Below are positions 11,061 through 21,404 of a stretch of DNA of 64,000 nt, one piece after another. The number at the start of each line of letters is the position of its first letter. Position 1 is the first letter of the stretch. Source of the stretch: Undaria pinnatifida. Taxonomy: Eukaryota > Sar > Phaeophyceae > Laminariales > Alariaceae. The position numbers and the translations under genes were made by a program. The notes below the pieces were generated by a model, which worked only from the letters and a program-made list of their open reading frames with translations, was not told the origin of the DNA and did not search any database. The DNA lies in NCBI GenBank assembly GCA_012845835.1, contig JABAKD010000021.1:10899199-10963198 (forward strand), read 5' to 3'.

Positions 11061-11720
11061 TCTGTATCCGCCGAAAAAAACAAATCGCAAGAAACCGGAA
11101 AAAAACAGTACAAAAAATACGCAGCAGAACAAATGTTGCTCGGCGAACAATTTGCGAAGCACAGGGTTAACTTTTTGGGTGGTTGGGGGAGGGGTATTGC
11201 TTTGCTCTTCCACCCCCCACACGCACAATATTATATCAAATAAGAGGGTTTAATAAAGCAAACGCTTTTTTCGTGGGGGAGATGGGGGGGGGAGGCATTG
11301 TTTTTCTGCACGGCCCCCACAAACACCTGAAGAAACCGAAAAAAAGCACAAACAACAAATCCGGATGAAAAAATGCACAGCAAAGGCAGCGAAAACGTGC
11401 ACAGCGAATGCTGATTCCCAAAACATACCAGTACCTAGTAGTATACCATTACGTAGCAGTAGCCCTTGTGGTGGGGTGTCCCAAGAAACATATTTTTGAG
11501 GGGGGGGGGAGGCATTGTTTTTCTGCCCCCCTGCCCATCGCAAAAATGCCGCAGAAACCTGGAAAACAATACAAAAATTCCACTAAAAAATGGAGCAGAA
11601 CGCATGACCGTGACCAAAAACAAAATTTCAAGCCGGGGGTTTCCCAAACAACCACTTTTTGTCTGTGGAGGGGAAGCAACGGGTATCCCCCCCCCCATAT
11701 GTTCACCTTTTTTCCACTTT
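10985..11720 (+). repeat. Degenerate minisatellite, sub-array II (about 200 bp unit)
   Basis: Diverged units contain GGGGGGGAGGCATTGTTTTT, CTGC(A/C)C(G/C)(G/C)CCC, AAGAAACC(G/T)GAAAA and AAGCAC. Clear copies begin near 11010, 11165, 11275, 11490 and 11630. Confidence 0.6.
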
Positions 11721-11949
11721 AAAAAGAGAACAGACACTAGGGACACGCAGTGCAATTCGCAAGAGGGTTTCTATCGGAAGGGGGGGGATACGGGGTGGCA
11801 AAAAAAATGGGGAGAAACAGCACCACAAGACACGTTTCGCGTGTTCGACGCACAACAACCACGTGTAAGATATCAATGCAGTGCTAGACGTTCGTTAGCC
11901 CATATGTTATCGCCGCATCTTACTCCCCATACTACTCATTCCAAGTAGT

Positions 11950-12500
11950 ATATCTTTGAAAACCGAAGGGTGTTGCGATAAACAGGCTAGGGCTGAAAAA
12001 AAAACACGTTTTCGTATCCGGGCGTTACCCGTTTCCACCGAGGGGGGTTGAGATACACGAACTTGAGCAAGGGGGGCGTGGCCGAAGTGTCTTCCCCCCC
12101 CAACCACTCACGCTTAAAAAAGCACGTTTTTCACAAGGCAGGAACGGGAGAGACTATTTCAATCCCACCCCCCCCCGTTCGCTGAAAAAACACGCCGTTA
12201 CACAAGGGGAGAAGGGGGAACCCTCCCCCCCCCCTTCCCTCTCTCACCCTCCCCAAGAAATTACGCCACCACACAAGATAGGAATGGTTAACCTGGCCCC
12301 CCCCCCCCCCCTTTAACCTTGAAAGCACACGCATTTACATAAGGGAGGAACGGGGGACCTTTCCCTCCTCCCACAGAACAAACACGCCACCTTGCACGAG
12401 GGAGCAACCGGAAACATCTCGCCGTCCACCTCCCCCCTCCCTCCGCCAGAAAGACCAGGCCACAATACACAAAAGGGCGGGATGGGAAAAACTCCCGCGC
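11950..12500 (+). repeat. Degenerate minisatellite, sub-array III (about 65-75 bp unit)
   Basis: Five to six units of AAAAAACACGCC..TTACACAAG, GG(A)GGAACGGG and a run of 9-14 C (near 12115, 12185, 12265, 12320, 12385). The AACACGCC core resembles AACCAACGCC of sub-array I, so I, II and III may be one evolving array. Confidence 0.65.
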
Positions 12501-12849
12501 CACATCTAAAAAGAGTAAAAACAGGAATACCATACATCGCGAAACAATGCGAGTGAAGGACGCACCTTTATTCGCTCCCCCTCTCCCTCCCTTGGTCGGG
12601 TGGAGGCGGGAGACATGCAAGATAAATAAAATTCCGGTTAAAATAAATGTTAAAAACAAACAATAAAAAAAAACTAAGATCAAGTCTGTCTTTGTTGTGC
12701 GTGACAGCTGTGTTACATCCTGCCGTCCGTGGCTCTGTTACTCCAAGCCGACGACACACACATATATATGATGAAGTAAAAAAATACGAGGTACATTATA
12801 CGCCGCTTCAATAGCGTGTCTACAGAGCCATCACACGCTAGGGGTGCAG

Positions 12850-13075
12850 AAGATTCTAAGAACTTTCTGAGTTCCCCTATCATGCGGAGCCAGCTCAATA
12901 TCAACACCACCCGAAACGTGACTTCCGAAGGCATTCTTTCGCGCAATCCGACCAACAGTTCTACGCGCTTTGTCCTTAAAAAAAAATGAACTAGCAAAAG
13001 CATCGGGCTAACCGGTAGCGTCACACTTGAGGAGCTCCAACCAATCAGAATGCCAGAAACCTTTTGGTGCCAAAG
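12850..13075 (+). repeat. Dispersed repeat R4, copy 1
   Basis: AAGAACTTTCTGAGTTCCCC, CCCGAAACGTGACTTCCGAA, TTCTTTCGCGCAATCCGA, CATCGGGCTAACCGGTAGCG, TCACACTTGAGGAGCTCCAA, AATGCCAGAAACCTTTTGG. The minus frame of 167 codons across it starts with a signal-like segment, but it is read through this repeat and is not counted. Confidence 0.65.
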
Positions 13076-13224
13076 AAAAAAAAAGCAAAAAAGGGCATCC
13101 CCGTCCGAGGGATGCCTCCAAAGGACGTTTGGATGAACTATCCCCCCCCCCCCCCCAGAAACGCAGTGGGCCAGCATGCAACAGTATAATAACAGCATTA
13201 TTGAGGGAAGCCGCATTTATTCGT

Positions 13225-13385
13225 TCAAGGTTATCAGTGCGATTTCCCACTCGCGCCAAGCGAGCTCGACCGTCTTATATCGGGATACCGCCTTATGTCG
13301 GGATACGGCCTTTTGCTCAGAACGCCTTGTATCGGGACGCCGCCATATATCGGGACATCGCCTTATACAGGGACCCTACTCCATG
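13225..13385 (+). repeat. Dispersed repeat R5 with ATATCGGGA tandem
   Basis: TCAGTGCGATTTCCCACTCG, CGCCAAGCGAGCTCGACCGT, then four to five spaced TATATCGGGA(T/C)(A/G)CCGCC words. Shared with 43755-43850. Confidence 0.62.
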
Positions 13386-13399
13386 CCAAGCGGCATCCC

Positions 13400-14030
13400 A
13401 CGTTCCCATTTAAATAAGATCAAACCGGTACATGATACCATGCTACACGTATATTGATCCAACATTTTCTTTGCCCGAGCACAGTGTATGCCCAACGGCG
13501 CCGCCGATGTAAACATCGATCGCGCAGGCAACCATCTGAATGGTCTGCACCACGTATTTGTGGTTGTCATTTGTTGGACATGGTCTGTACGGTACAAATC
13601 CAACCCCGGAAACGTGAGCCAGAATATGCAGATCGTACGGCCCCCACTATGCAAAAATGATCTATATACCACACGGATCATACTGATCAGGGGTGAATAA
13701 ATGAACAACTCTGCCCTGACAGATCTACATCGAGAAAACGATTATCTGATCTGTCCTGTGCGCGCAATGCTATATATACACCGTAACCACTGAGCAAACA
13801 GTCAGTCGCTGACAGACAGATAGCTCAGTGGTTGTGGCGTGCGTTTAGCAAAAGCACAACCTGGTGTATAGCATGGAACCGTGAGAGCTGTTTTCCCGCC
13901 ACCTTGGATGCTGGCAACGGTAACTGCATTCGAAGATCGACTTCCCTCCGCCCTTGAGTGGGTGGCGAGACGAGGGTACGTGCCCCCAAGCTCAGCAAAT
14001 GGTTGTCCCCACCGAAAATGGGGGCTTATG
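13400..14030. other. Stretch without recognised genes
   Basis: Mixed sequence, with a GATC/GATCTA cluster near 13660-13750 and the tRNA-like A box at 13820. No supported coding region. Confidence 0.35.
13820..13905 (+). other. tRNA-like A box with no good B box
   Basis: GATAGCTCAGTGGTTGTGGC resembles a tRNA 5' half including the D arm, followed by TTTAGCAAAAGCACAACC. No GGTTCGANTCC-type B box follows at the right distance (ATGGAACCGTGAG is the nearest), so this is at best a decayed tRNA or SINE head. Confidence 0.3.
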
Positions 14031-14330
14031 TGAGAAGAAAAAAGAGAAAGAAATCTAACATGGAAAAAATATCAGAGAAAATGGAAAACAAGGAAGGTAA
14101 AAGATAAACGGTTGAAAGAGCGAAAAAACAAGATAACGAAGAAACGAACCAGCAAGGAACGAACACGAGAAAACACGACAAGAACAAACAAAAACAAAAA
14201 CGAAAAAGATAACAATCAACGAAAACAACAAAAACAACAATAACAAAACAAGAAATAGGCCGAAAAAGACACCACTACAAAAAACCAAACCACCTAAAAA
14301 AAAATAAAATAAAACAAACGCATTGTTCAT
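14030..14330 (+). repeat. A-rich strand-asymmetric stretch
   Basis: About 300 bases almost free of T, with GAAAAAC, AACAAAAAC and AAAAGA words; followed by a C run at 14361-14383. Similar in type to 10350-11060 and 31340-31560. Confidence 0.55.
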
Positions 14331-14409
14331 GCATTTTTTAGGTTCTGCTCCACCACCCATACCCCCCCCCCCCCCCCCCCCCCTCGCCTTGCCTCACTCC
14401 GTGCAAGTA

Positions 14410-14695
14410 AATAAAACAAAGCAGGTAAGAGTCGTTCCACGGTAGCCCCCCAAACTTTTCTTTAACGAAATCGCCGGTCTCAAAACCAGCTCCCGGTCGT
14501 ATCTTCTGAAATACGGTGTCCCTCGACACCCCGACGTCATGGATCGATAGACCTTTGCACACAAGAAAATGTATGGATGCCGTTTTCTAAAGTATCCTTC
14601 CTTGTGTTGAGCAGCCATGAAACGTTCGTTAAATAAAATCGCTGGTTTTTTGGGGGGGCTATCGGGGTAAGAATCAGTCGTAAGCAAAGCAAGCA
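14410..14695 (-). repeat. Dispersed repeat sharing the R1 middle segment
   Basis: Minus strand: AAAAAACCAGCGATTTTATT, CGTTTCATGGCTGCTCAACA, AAGGAAGGATACTTT, CATGACGTCGGGGTGTCGAG, GAGCTGGTTTTGAGACCGGC, GATTTCGTTAAAGAAAAGTT. Aligns across about 270 bases with 15860-16130. A C run of about 24 lies just downstream at 14361-14383. Confidence 0.62.
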
Positions 14696-14730
14696 CGCGT
14701 GATTACATCACGCGTGATGGATGCCCATCA

Positions 14731-15476
14731 CTACCAGAGGGGAACGCCCCCCCCGCCCCCACCTCCCCGCGTGGTCCCACACAGGTAGAGCCCCTGCCCC
14801 CCCGAGTCCACCCTCGTTCGCTTCGACGACTGCAACAGCCCCGGTGGTGGTGGTGGAGGCATTCTTGACGTGGGGATTGGCATCGACGAGCCGGAGGCGG
14901 TGGTGTTGGCGGGAGTAGGGACAGCGTTGCGTGCTCCGCTACCTCTCCACCCTCTCGCTCCTCCGCCTCCTCCTCCTTCCCCTCCGTCTCCTGCTTCTCC
15001 CTCCCTCTCTCGTTTTCGACCCCACCTCCTGTCTAGCTCTTTCTCCACGCGCGGCTTCTGCTCTCGCGTCACCTCGGCCCAGCTTCGGGTCTCACCGGGA
15101 TAAAACAGACCGTCGGTGCGTCTTCCTCCTCCTCCGCCGCCGCCCCCGCCCCCGCCTCCCACTCCCCCCCCCCCGCCTCCTCCTCCTCCCCCTCCGCCTC
15201 CCCCTCCCTCGTTGGCGTCGTAAAAGTGCGAGTTCCCATGCGCATGAAGCTTCGAATCAAGATTCGGACCCTGACGCCTATGGGAGAGCGAATCCGAACG
15301 TTGATCTGGGTGCGGATGGTGGTCCGGGTGTACTTGGGACTCCGAGTGCAAACGCGGATTTCCTTGAGAATATGCATGCTGGTTTGAGTCGCGTCCCGAT
15401 CGCCCGGTTTCGCCTTGGTCGACAAACTGCTGCTGTTCTTGCTGCTGCTGCTGCTGCCTCTCGGCCTCTTTCTTCC
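14731..15476 (-). CDS. Terminal exon (exon 3 seen) of a spliced gene; Gln/Gly-rich disordered protein
   Basis: Last visible exon of the minus-strand gene. A long C/T tract (about 15485-15545) leads to the acceptor CTACTACCAG, and the exon then opens with two bases that complete a codon begun in the previous exon. It encodes about 247 residues to a TAG at 14733-14731. In order: a charged KKEAER start, a Gln run (about residues 7-20), a Ser/His/Asp-rich stretch with repeated HPD-type motifs, a long Gly run, a charged segment (WAEVTREQKPRVEKELDRRW), a second Gly run, then a Pro-rich and basic tail. No domain or catalytic motif is recognised. Composition suggests an intrinsically disordered, perhaps nuclear or RNA-related protein, which is inference only. 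The opposite strand is also open here because of codon composition; I prefer minus because its splice phases join cleanly to two more exons. Confidence 0.62.
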
Positions 15477-15859
15477 CTGGTAGTAGCGAGGAACGGAGGG
15501 GGGGAGGAAGGGAGGGACGCGGGGACGGGAGAGAAAGGCTCAGCAGACTCGCACATGGAAAAAATCCGACCTCCATCTCTTGATTCAAGGGCAGGTATAG
15601 ACCTGGTATGCATACCTGGTACTTGTTTCCTGTGTAGAGTCATCCCACGGCAGGGTTGCTCTTCTTTTTTTGTTTTTTGAGCTCTTCAAGAGAGGAAGCA
15701 CCGATTAACGTAAACATTTTACTACACTATCAATAGCACCAATTGTTAAGAGGACTAGGGCACAGAAGCTCGGTCGGATTTTGCGCGAACGACTGCCTTT
15801 CGAAGTCATGGTTTGGTTGAGGTATTGAGCTACATTTGTCGCGAGCTCGCGACTGATGC

Positions 15860-16130
15860 TACGATGGCTCCCCCCCCCCCCCCCCCCCCCCTAAACCAGC
15901 GATTTTTTTTTATAAACGTGTCATGGCTTCTCGACACGAGGAAGGAAGCTACGAAAAAACAATCTTCAAACACTTGTTTGCACGGGATTATCGAGCGATG
16001 GCGTCGGGGGGGCAAGGGGCACCGTAAACCAGGAGGTGCGGCCGGGAGCTTGTTTCGAAACCGGCGATTTCGTCAAAGATAATTTGAGGGGGAGCTACTG
16101 TAGAGCGACACGAGCTCAGAAACTTTCTGC
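15860..16130 (+). repeat. Dispersed repeat sharing the R1 middle segment
   Basis: AACCAGCGATTTTTTTTTAT, GTGTCATGGCTTCTCGACAC, GAGGAAGGAAGC, GCGATGGCGTCGGGGGGGCA, GGGAGCTTGTTTCGAAACCG, GATTTCGTCAAAGATAATTT. Lies inside the second intron of the spliced gene, opposite in orientation to it, next to a C run of about 22. Confidence 0.62.
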
Positions 16131-16224
16131 CGCACGTGTACCGTGGGATGGCTCTGTGATCTAGCCCATGTTTCCTCGGTTGGACATGTGCCTACTCACA
16201 TCCTTCACAACACCTGTTAACAGC

Positions 16225-16300
16225 AGATCCGGATCTAGCTGTACCTGTTCTAGCAGTACCTGATCTAGCAGTACCTGATCTAGCAGTACCTGATCAAGGT
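16225..16300 (+). repeat. 18-bp tandem repeat
   Basis: Three near-perfect units of CTAGCAGTACCTGATCT, preceded by a diverged one (CTAGCTGTACCTGTT). Confidence 0.75.
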
Positions 16301-16479
16301 GCCATAGAGATGACGCATGCTGCGACATAGAGGTGCACCGGTTTTGCTAAAAAAAAACCAAGAAAAATGTTTTCGAGAAAAAAACGAAAGTGCCGCCCGA
16401 TGCACAACAACGCCATGGCCGACTCATCCCACAGTGTTAGGGGACGCAGGACCAACTTTCTGCCAGGGACTCGTAACAC

Positions 16480-16660
16480 GAGGGAGGAACTCAGTACACT
16501 CCATATCTCGCCCGAAACATGACTTCGAGGGCACTCGTTCGCGCAACCTGAGAAGCACTTCTGTGCCCTAGAGCTAGAGCAACTGGACCCGTAAAAGTAT
16601 CAGGCTAACCGCCGGCTCATCAAATTGAGGAGCTCAACGGACACCGACCAGAATTTTTTT
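16480..16660 (+). repeat. Dispersed repeat R4, copy 2
   Basis: CGCCCGAAACATGACTTCGA, GGGCACTCGTTCGCGCAACC, AAGTATCAGGCTAACCGCCG, AAATTGAGGAGCTCAACGGA. In the second intron of the spliced gene. Confidence 0.63.
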
Positions 16661-16959
16661 GGGCCTAAACCTGGAACCCCTCGTACCGTGGGATGACTCG
16701 GGGCCTAGGTACACAATGAAAGTTTTTTTGCGAGAAATGAACGAATTTTCCGCCGATTTTGGGTTAAGGAGCTCGTCCGTCAGTCAGAAACCGTTCCAGT
16801 CAAAACGTGGTACCTGGTATACCTCAACGCCTCTATCGGGCCAAAAAGTGGTATACCTTAATAGTTCCGTAGCACGCGTCAAATCGTGATTCGTATCGTG
16901 ATACATCCGAAGTGTTTACCCCCTTGGCCTTCCTTACAATAGAAGCCCCATCTTCTCAC

Positions 16960-17402
16960 CTCGCCGAGCCGCCGCCGCAGCCGCCATCGCTTCTACTGCC
17001 GCCAGCCTTGAGGCGTTCTTCCCCTGCGGCCCAACCTCATCCGATAAAACCTCCCTGCACACAACCGCCCCCACCCTTGGGTTTCGATTGAACGCCTGCT
17101 GTCTCGTCGCGGGGTTGGCGACGGTGGCTGAGGTGGTGGTGATGGTGGTGGTGGTGGTAGCGGTGGCGGTAGCGGTGGTGATGGCTCTTCCTGTTTCGGG
17201 AGGGGGGCGGTACGAAGGTTCGCCGCGCCAGTCTCCTCGTGGCGTGATCGACACCAGCTCATTCCGTGCCGACGACGATGCTGAGGGTGATGATGGTGGC
17301 GGTGGTGGTGGCGGTGGTTCATCGCGACCCCGCCAGAAGCCGTTCGAGGTTGACTCGCCTACTACGCCTCCGCCTCCGCCGCCGCTACCACGAACACGAA
17401 CA

Positions 17403-17434
<32 letters not shown>

Positions 17435-17567
17435 ATCATCATCATCACCACCACCACCACCATCACCACCCCCAACAGGGGCCATCCAGCCTTCCCAACG
17501 CGGCCCATCCCGCTCCATGGGCCTGCCGCTAGCCCAATGCTGCTCCGATCCCATCGACCTTCCCAGC
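16960..17567 (-). CDS. Internal exon (exon 2 seen) of the same spliced gene; Gly/Pro/Ala-rich
   Basis: Internal exon of 608 bases. Acceptor CCGTGTTTAG sits just before 17567 and donor GAG|GTGAGA just after 16960. The first base completes the AG left by exon 1 (giving Arg), and the last base (G) is completed by the GG opening exon 3 (giving Gly), so both joins keep frame. The roughly 204 residues start RLGRSMGSEQHWASGRPMER, then a Gly run with an Asp patch, a Pro run, a Ser-rich stretch, a Thr/Ala run and a better-mixed C-terminal part (NRNPRVGAVVCREVLSDEV), ending in an Ala run. Trinucleotide expansion is evident in the runs. A C/T-rich tract on the coding strand lies upstream at about 17640-17780. 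No family recognised. Function unknown. Confidence 0.62.
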
Positions 17568-18169
17568 CTAAACACGGGTCGTTGTATTGGTACCATGGGT
17601 GGAGAACGAGAATAGGTAGGAGAGTGTCCAGCTTCGTCCCCTCCCCCCCGTCGTTGCTGTTATACATGGCGGGATGTGTGGGCGGGAGGGGGAGAGGATG
17701 GGGGAAGGTGGGGGAGGGGGGAGGGGGGAGGGGGGGAGGGGGGGAGACACGGGGAGAAAGGCGGGTAGGAGTAGAGGAGAGGGCGATCGCGCGAGGAGGG
17801 GCGGATATTGAGAGACGTTAATTTTCGAATTCGCGGGGGTGTGGATGTTGGGTGGCAGTGGTGGGATTTCGTCAGGGGTTTGTGAGTGGGTCATCAGGAT
17901 TGGCGGTGACACATATACAGTTCATACAAGCTGCCCAAGCAGACCGCAAGAACCGACCTTACCGCGCCACCGTCGCTATCGACCCTATCACAAGGCGAAA
18001 CACATATATGTAAAGCGTGCATACAGCGCATACAAAATGCCCGAACAGGCCGACCACGCGGTCTTATCGAGCCGCCGGCGCTGTGGACCTTCCTCCCCCC
18101 CCCCTCGGCCACACCAGAAAACCAAGGAACTCATTGGCGCTGTCGTCAAAAAGGAAGAAAGTAGGCACA

Positions 18170-18375
18170 AGGTGCCGGAGTTCGTCTTACGAGCGGTTCT
18201 TGGAAGGATGCAGTTCACCCTTCATGCGACTCGCTGAACACCTCACGGCGCTTCGCGCTTGGTACAAGCAATGTCTGTCTGGTTGGTGAAAACCCAATGT
18301 GCGCGGTCCCCGCATAGTAGGGTTGCGAGGGTCTATAGTCATACGACTATGGCCATGCACAAATTGAATACCCCC
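18170..18375 (+). repeat. Dispersed repeat R2, plus copy
   Basis: GGATGCAGTTCACCCTTCAT, GCTGAACACCTCACGGCGCT, TCGCGCTTGGTACAAGCAAT, GAGGGTCTATAGTCATACGA, CATGCACAAATTGAATACCC. Inside the first intron of the spliced gene. Confidence 0.7.
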
Positions 18376-18934
18376 CCGCCCCAAGAGAGGACGCCGTTCC
18401 ATACACAGCACGCACATGCACACAAAACACACAACGCAGCACACACGACACAATGCGCACGCATACAGCGCATACAATCTGCCCGATAGTTGGTTTTTGC
18501 TCCGCTACCCTACTAGCCCCTGGCCGTGAAGTCCAGCCAGCTCGCAGCCTTGCGAAGTTACTAGAAAAAACAGCGCAGCGCGCATACAGCGCATACAAAA
18601 TGCCCCAACAGACCGTAAGCCGCACGTAGATACTTCCCGAACAGACCGTACAGTACGCATAGCGCATACCGTACATACATACTGCAAAAAAACAAATCGT
18701 AGACAGCATACAAACTTCCCGAACAAGGCATAACCCGCCCTTACCACGCCGCTGTCGCTGCCGGTGTATTTCCTGCCCCCTTGAGAGGTAATCGTTCCGT
18801 TCTTGGACAGTCCCATGTCGTCGTCGGCCTTCGCCTGCCTCAAGTACTGCCTGAATCGGGCAACCTGGAACTCGCCGACCCTTCGTAGGTGGTGGTCGTT
18901 GGAAAAAGAAAGGGGGGAAGGGGGGGACGGGGTG

Positions 18935-19520
18935 TACTCAATTTGTGCATGGCCGTAGTCGTATGACCATAGACCCTCGCACCCCTACTATGCCGGGACG
19001 GAGCACGTCGGGTTTTCACCAACCAGGCAAGCATTGCTTGCACCAAGCACGAAGCGCCATGAGGTGTTCGGCGAGTCGCATGAAGAGCGAACTGCATCCT
19101 TCCAAGAACCGCTGGTAAGACGAACCTAGTTCCTTTGTGCCTACTTTCTTGCTTATGGATGACAGCGCCAATGAGTTTCTTTGTTTTCTGGTCTGGCCAC
19201 TCCAGAGACAGCAATGGGTATTACTATGTAACTGCCTCGTGTGTGCCTTACCATATTCACACTACGTGACGCGACCATTCCCCTTGTGCGGAGTTAGGGT
19301 TCACCCCGCACAATATGATCTAACTCGACAACCATCATGGTGGTGACCGCCAAAAAACAAAAAAAGCGAAACAAAAACTGCACTCTGGTTGCCTAGCTCA
19401 CGCAGTGATTGGCATGTTTTGCAGCGTTGTTGCCAACCAACGCCAACCCCAATATACATATAATGTTGTACAGCGTCGGTGCCAACCGAGGCCAACTATT
19501 ACTCCAGTATATCTGTAGGC
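18935..19520 (-). repeat. Dispersed repeat R2, long copy
   Basis: Complement of the R2 core (CAATTTGTGCATGGCCGTAG ... GGTGTTCGGCGAGTCGCATG), extended by GACAGCGCCAATGAGTTTCT, CCACTCCAGAGACAGCAATG, CATATTCACACTACGTGACG, CCCCTTGTGCGGAGTTAGGG and a GCCAACCAACGCCAACC segment. Aligns with 23885-24460 over about 580 bases. Confidence 0.75.
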
Positions 19521-19729
19521 GAAGGGGGGGGGGGGGGGGGGGGGGGGGTCAAAGGGGCAACAGGATTCACCCCAAGGCAGTTGTTTCGTACCCTAGGCTT
19601 AGATAGCAACAGGTGGGGTGCGTAGGCCTCCAACGGGGCAACATTACTCGCTACGGTGGTTGTTCGTGGGCCACTAACAATAAACGCATGTGTATACACG
19701 CCGTCCAACAGGAGGTGGGAATGGGAGAG

Positions 19730-19945
19730 GGGGGAGAGCCCTCATTCGTTGCCCTTTGCTACTTGCCTCGAGCCGTTTGGCCGTGGACCTCGCATCCCTT
19801 TCGAGGCGGAGCACCGTTTCTACTCTTAGTAGAGACACCCCCAACATTTGTGCGCTGAGTACCTTTCTTCCATATACTGCATATTATTGATTGCTTGCTC
19901 TTGCCTTACCTCCTTCCTGTGTGGCCGTCTGTGGCCACCAGCTAC
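19730..19945 (+). repeat. Dispersed repeat R3, copy 2
   Basis: CTCGCATCCCTTTCGAGGCG, GAGCACCGTTTCTACTCTTA, GTAGAGACACCCCCAACATT, GGCCGTCTGTGGCCACCA. Inside the first intron of the spliced gene. Confidence 0.68.
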
Positions 19946-20442
19946 GGGGGAAGCGGGGGGCGGGGGCTAGAGGGGCAGCAGGATTCGCGCCAGGGCGGCT
20001 ATTCGACGGCTACTGCTTGATCATGAGGTGGGTGGACACATGCCACCCGGTACCGGGAGGGGGGGTAGATAGGCAACACGGTTTGTTTATTGGTGGCTGT
20101 TCGATGGGTTTTCCTGGTTAATAGATACACACGCTTCATCGAGTGGGGGAAGGGAGTTAGATGGGCAACAAGAATCACGCGACGGTGGGGTGTTGGTATG
20201 CTACTGGTTATGAACCGACACGCACAGAACAGGGGCAACAGGATTCGCGCCACGGAGGCTGCTCCCAAGCCATCAATTTTTCATGGATAGCCACACGTCA
20301 TCCAGCGGGGGTGGGGGTGTACTCATGGAGGGGGGGGGGGTGTCGACGGACAACAAGATTCGTGGCACGGTGTCAGTTCGTGTTTGAAAACAGGCAACTG
20401 ATGCTTCTTTTGGCGGTGGCGGGTCGGCGAGTGCAGTCATAC

Positions 20443-20760
20443 CTTCGACTCTTATCACCAGCATCCCCTCCGCCGCTCCGTCCACCCGCCGCCGCCGCTT
20501 CCATCGCTGCTGCTGTCGCTTTCCCCGACGTCAGCATGCCCCGCGCCGCTCCCACTTCACTTTCTTCTCCAGCTGGCGTCGTGGCCGCGGGGGAAACGCT
20601 CACGCGATGGTGTAAGGTAGAGCCACTGTTGCCCGTGCCGCCCAAGTTGCTGTTCACGCCCTTGTTTGGGCTGGTGGTGGGGGTGGTGTTGGCGGCATCT
20701 GATGCCTCCTTCCCCCTGTGGATAAGCTCTCGCATGGCCTCAATGCCTCGTTCGATAATT
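20443..20760 (-). CDS. First visible exon of the same spliced gene; helix then Ser/Thr/Gly-rich
   Basis: Exon of 318 bases. The acceptor CTGCTTTAG follows a C/T-rich tract of about 80 bases (20766-20845 on the coding strand), and the donor is AAG|GTATGA at 20442-20437. It begins on the third base of a codon and ends two bases into another, which the next exon completes. The first residues, IIERGIEAMRELIHRGKEAS, look like an amphipathic helix; the rest is Ser/Thr/Gly/Ala-rich with a short basic end (DKSRR). An in-frame ATG lies at 20735, but reading continues upstream to the acceptor, so at least one 5' exon is missing and was not located. The following intron (20442-17568) carries several dispersed repeats. 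Confidence 0.58.
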
Positions 20761-20994
20761 CTAAAGCAGTATAGGGGGGGTAGGTGGGCGGGACGGAGGG
20801 AGAGAGGGAAGGAGGGAGAGAGTCAGGGAGGGAGGGGAGGGTGCCGTGGGACTATCGCGACTGCAAGATATCAATGAAACCCGACAGCGTCCGACGAGAG
20901 CTGGGGAAGCTGGCTCTGCGTTTTTCTGATGGAGACCAAAGTCTCTTTAGCTACTCTACTGCAGTGGTACCTCATAAAAGTACCCAATTTGCTA

Positions 20995-21185
20995 AAATAA
21001 TAGCTAGCATTTTTCTTTTCATCCCATTTATTATCCTCGCACACTATTCTCGCCCTCCTTTCCAGTGGTAACTCAGATCTGGGGTCAAAGAGCGGGCCCT
21101 CTTCCCACCTCCCCACCACGGTACAAACCTTTACATTTATCGCGAGAAGAGTTTAGCATTTTCTTCCCTCGTCGAACACGTCGGA
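20995..21185 (-). mobile_element. SINE-1 copy, 5' truncated
   Basis: Body only: TCCCATTTATTATCCTCGCA, AACTCAGATCTGGGGTCAAA, CCCCACCACGGTAC, TTTATCGCGAGAAGAGTTTA, CCCTCGTCGA. The tRNA head is missing, typical of truncated reverse transcription. It lies upstream of the spliced gene's first visible exon. Confidence 0.75.
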
Positions 21186-21404
21186 TAGCTAGCCATAATA
21201 CGTATAAGCCCAGGGGACAATCTGCATCTCTCTCACTATGTGCTCGGATTACACAAGGGAAAGGCAAGCGCCATAAAAACAAAAAAACGTGGGAGCGATC
21301 AAGGCGCCAAGAGAAAAATCGTGCACGCGAACTAGGGTTGGGTATCGTATAAAAAAAATCGATATACTGTGTCGAAATATCGAAGTTTCGACCCCCCCCG
21401 ATCC

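Noticed and set aside
10710-11243. A Lys/Gln-rich 177-codon plus frame
   Set aside because: It is a product of the A-rich stretch and minisatellite sub-array II.
12713-13216. A minus frame with a signal-peptide-like start
   Set aside because: It reads through dispersed repeat R4 and a C run; the other R4 copies do not keep the frame.
14931-15680. Plus-strand 249-codon Leu/Pro-rich frame opposite exon 3
   Set aside because: It is antisense to the supported minus exon, and its open state follows from GGN and CAG codon composition.
17088-17615. Plus-strand frame opposite exon 2, Pro/Val-rich
   Set aside because: It is the antisense of the minus exon, whose splice sites and phases are supported; the plus frame has none.
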